18,015 bases of DNA from an uncultured Clostridiaceae bacterium (GTDB lineage Bacteria > Bacillota > Clostridia > TANB77 > CAG-508): assembly GCA_958417695.1 (NCBI GenBank), contig CATZDQ010000007.1, positions 1 through 18,015 of the forward strand, in the 5' to 3' direction. Positions 15,870 to 18,015 of the stretch are shown here, in pieces. The notes below the pieces were generated by a model. The model made no database searches. It was not told the DNA's origin and saw only the letters and a list, made by a program, of their open reading frames with translations. Position 1 is the stretch's first letter, and the number at the start of each line of letters is the position of its first letter. A program made the translations under genes and the position numbers.

Positions 15870-16820
15870 CTAATCATTCAAAAAATTAATAACTAAATCT
15901 ATGATAATATCTTTTTCTTTTGGATTTGATTCTGCAATTAATAAAGTAAGTGCTGTTAATGTGTTATTATCTATTACTTGTTTACCATTTTTATATAAGA
16001 TTCCATAAAAATTCAAGAAATAGATAAATAAAGTTGCAGCAATTCTTTTATTTCCATCAATAAAAACATGATTTTTAACGATTAAATATAAAAAGTTAGC
16101 AGTTTTTTCTTGGATACTACTATATACATCTTGTCCATTAAAGCTTTGATATATGTTATTAATAATAGATTCTAAACCTCTGTCTCTTTCTATACCAAAT
16201 ATTTCACTTTTTTCATTGAATTTTAATTGATGAATAATCTCTAAGCAATCTTGATATCTAATCCTTCTTTCATCTGTAGTTCCCCTCATTTTTTTCAAAG
16301 TTTTATGATCATAATCATCTAATAAGTCTAATGCTTTTGAATAATCTGCTATTACTTTTAGTATTTCTCTTGCATCATTATTTTCTAATCTTTCATCTAT
16401 TCTGTTAGCAATATCTATTAATTTTATGGTTTTTTCTAAATATTCTAGTCTTCTCTGGTTGACAGCATACCCTTTTAGCATATAGTCTTTTAAAATTTTA
16501 TTAGCCCATATTCTAAATTGTGTACCTTCTTTAGATTTCACCCTATATCCTACTGATATAATAACGTCTAAGTTATAGTAGTCAACTTGATATATTTTTC
16601 CATCTGATGCAGTTGTTGCAAAATTTGCAACAACTGAAATTTTATCTAATTCTTCTTCTAAAAAAATATTTTTTATATGTCTAGATATAACAGATTTATC
16701 CCTTTTAAATAAATCCGCCATTTGTTCAAGATTAAGCCAAACTGTTTCGTCCTGCATATTTACTTCTAATTTTACATCTTGATTTTCAAATATAATAATC
16801 TCATTCTTTTCTTTTTCCAT
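15870..16820 (-). CDS. RhuM-Fic/Doc fusion protein
   Basis: 316 aa, ATG 16820 after AAAGGAGGTG. The N-terminal half (about 1-130) is a RhuM domain: IIIFENQDVKLEV, ETVWLNLEQMADLFKRDKSVISRHIKNIF (helix-turn-helix-like) and YYNLDVIISVGYRVKSKEGTQFRIWANKILKDYMLKGY. A helical linker follows, then a C-terminal Doc-type Fic domain with H251-V-F-I-D-G-N-K-R259 in NHVFIDGNKRIAATLF. Doc proteins modify targets such as EF-Tu with phosphate and Fic proteins with AMP; the HxFxDxNKR form matches Doc. RhuM-Doc fusions are common in accessory regions and often lie in defence or toxin loci. No Phd-type antitoxin is visible next to it. Its stop lies ten bases before the CYTH start. Confidence 0.9.
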   Translation of the reverse strand: MEKEKNEIIIFENQDVKLEVNMQDETVWLNLEQMADLFKRDKSVISRHIKNIFLEEELDKISVVANFATTASDGKIYQVDYYNLDVIISVGYRVKSKEGTQFRIWANKILKDYMLKGYAVNQRRLEYLEKTIKLIDIANRIDERLENNDAREILKVIADYSKALDLLDDYDHKTLKKMRGTTDERRIRYQDCLEIIHQLKFNEKSEIFGIERDRGLESIINNIYQSFNGQDVYSSIQEKTANFLYLIVKNHVFIDGNKRIAATLFIYFLNFYGILYKNGKQVIDNNTLTALTLLIAESNPKEKDIIIDLVINFLND

Positions 16821-16943
16821 GAAACACCTCCTTTTATTTTTTTATTATTATTCTTTTGTTTCTTATTTTCTTGAATCTTTTGTAGATAATGGAGATAAAT
16901 CAATTCCTGTCCATCATTGAACACACTTGTCATAAACCAATCT

Positions 16944-17492
16944 TCATTTTAAAAATTTTATTTTATTAATTATTATATGAAATGTCCCTGATGTAGAATT
17001 ATCTATTTTACTATATTCTTTCCAATCACATGCATATTTATCTTTTAATATAATAGGATTTTCATAATGTCGTTTCGTTCCTGCCCCTGTTTTCTGATGC
17101 CAATCTAACTTACCTGTTCTTATAACGCCCTTTTCTAGAGAAAATGCATAATAAACTACGTTATTATTCTTGGGAGGTTTTAAATAACATTCATCATTTG
17201 TAGAAAAAATCGTATATTCCTCTTTAAAATTAGAAACATTTTCTCTTATACTTTCTATTCTTTCAATATCTTTTAAATATAAATAACAATTAACTTCTTT
17301 TGCTCCATGCTTTTTTAAATTAAAAATCTCATGGTTAACTATTGTAGTACCTCCCTTTGTTTTATATTTTAATTCTATTGGAATCCATTTATCTTGTAAT
17401 ATCACAAGAATATCAATATGCATCTTTAAGTTAAATGAAGGCACATATTCCATTCTCACAATTGCCTCTGGATATTGTTCTTTAATTATCAT
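16944..17492 (-). pseudogene. PD-(D/E)XK nuclease-like protein, probably missing its N terminus
   Basis: 182 aa from ATG 17492 (MIIKEQYPEAIVRMEYVPSF). MHIDILVILQDKWIPIELKYKTKG contains D27, E40 and K42 spaced like the D...ExK core of PD-(D/E)XK nucleases. Relatives as I recall them carry an N-terminal helix with a conserved Glu before the motif; here an in-frame TAG lies at 17508-17510, and only weak purine content precedes the ATG, so the start is poorly supported. The C-terminal part (GAGTKRHYENPIILKDKYACDWKEYS, SGTFHIIINKI) appears intact. It may be a decayed gene or a short functional form. Restriction or DNA-repair function is inference from the fold motif. Confidence 0.55.
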
Positions 17493-17589
17493 CCAACCAA
17501 TTTCTAGCTATAAATCCGCTTCTAATCCAAATACTGGTCTTCTGTTTTTTAATTATAAATGTCTAATTCTATACTATTCTTTCTTTTAA

Positions 17590-18015
17590 TTATATTTCAT
17601 ATTCTATAATTTTTCCATTTTTTATATCCATTGGTGCATTTCCATCTGCAGGTATTCCCTTGGCATACCAGTAAATAGCTCTCCCCACACCACCATGTGT
17701 AACTAATAATATATTTTTCTCTTTATATTTTTCTTTTAATTCATTTAATGAATTAGAAACCCTTACATATACACTTTTCATAGATTCTAGACTTTTATAT
17801 TCATTATCATAATAATTCCAAAATGTTTGCCAATTTAAATTCTCAAATTTTTCATTTTCATAGATACCCATATCTCTTTCTATTAGTCTTTCGTCTAAAA
17901 TAACAGGAATCTTCAAATCCATATTTAACAATTCTAAAGTATGTCTTGTTCTAAGTGCTGGTGAACATACTATTAAATCTATTTTTAATTTTCTTAACTG
18001 TTCTCCTGCTTTTAC
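17590..18015 (-). CDS. Histidine phosphatase family protein (5' end outside window)
   Basis: The frame is open from the right edge to the stop at 17590, 141 residues visible. The N-terminal RHG motif lies outside. Visible are EQLRKLKIDLIVCSPALRTRHTLELL (typical SSxLxRaxqTa region), ERDMGIYENEKFENL with the conserved Glu, ESMKSVYVRVSNSLNEL, and the second catalytic His in ILLVTHGGVGRAIYWY. This is the phosphoglycerate-mutase-like branch, cobC/phoE type; the substrate is unknown. The internal TTG at 17931 is only part of the open frame and not a convincing start. Confidence 0.88.
   Translation of the reverse strand, partial: VKAGEQLRKLKIDLIVCSPALRTRHTLELLNMDLKIPVILDERLIERDMGIYENEKFENLNWQTFWNYYDNEYKSLESMKSVYVRVSNSLNELKEKYKEKNILLVTHGGVGRAIYWYAKGIPADGNAPMDIKNGKIIEYEI

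Noticed and set aside
16790..16933. Short minus-strand frame starting MTSVFNDGQELIYLHYLQKI upstream of rhuM
   Set aside because: There is no clear ribosome binding site and it runs into the rhuM start in another frame. It may be a gene remnant, but nothing supports expression.
17500..17580. Fragment SIWIRSGFIARNWLDDN in the gap before the nuclease-like gene
   Set aside because: It has no start codon or ribosome binding site and no family I recognise; probably chance or an old remnant.

Overview
The window is AT-rich DNA with strong AGGAGG-type ribosome binding sites, densely packed genes and two candidate sporulation-type promoters. The gene set (SecA, MurD, UvrA, UvrB, a VanRS-like two-component system, a clostridial LYPDIY/RDLIRILIL protein) fits a low-GC, probably spore-forming Bacillota, most likely an uncultured Clostridia lineage. 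No rRNA, tRNA, CRISPR array or insertion sequence is visible, and no stretch over 300 bases lacks a gene.

Layout. The left part holds secA (minus, cut by the left edge), a DUF1980-like membrane-anchored protein (plus), an AI-2E-family permease, a cysteine-rich CBS-pair protein, a Pro/Gly-rich spore-associated-looking protein and murD (all minus). A 40-residue Asn-rich peptide gene (plus) follows. The middle holds uvrA (minus), then a membrane-anchored C39-like peptidase (minus) divergent from a VanR/VanS-like response regulator and kinase (plus). Between those two promoters lie four TTAA-core repeats at 11-12 base spacing, a typical OmpR-family operator. The right part is a minus-strand operon-like run, rhuM-doc fusion, CYTH phosphatase, uvrB, whose stops and starts touch or overlap. 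Upstream of it lie a probably 5'-truncated PD-(D/E)XK-like gene and a histidine phosphatase cut by the right edge.

Main discovery candidate. Three genes (uvrA, uvrB and the Pro/Gly-rich protein) are each broken by one extra C, always in the same setting: a YCW codon, then in-frame CGG, then A, with the protein resuming in +1 at GGA (Gly). I checked by eye every CGG on the coding strand of all genes here, about 5,500 codons. CGG occurs in frame exactly three times, and each is one of these sites. In uvrA and uvrB the site lies at the same place in the Walker A loop (GS^GK). Restoring +1 gives full-length UvrA (942 aa), UvrB (650 aa) and a 237-aa spore-type protein. This is the pattern expected if CGG is unassigned or starved in this organism and is used, or tolerated, as a +1 frameshift signal (YCW-CGG-A, C skipped, GGA read as Gly). 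The extra base is not in a homopolymer, so simple run-length error is an unlikely cause, but only read-level and genome-wide checks can exclude a systematic artefact.

How the genes work together. UvrA and UvrB form the damage-recognition complex of nucleotide excision repair, and here both would depend on the same recoding event. SecA and MurD are housekeeping (protein export, peptidoglycan precursor synthesis). The VanRS-like system probably controls its own operon and the divergent peptidase through the shared repeats. It sits between uvrB and uvrA, which are usually adjacent in Firmicutes.
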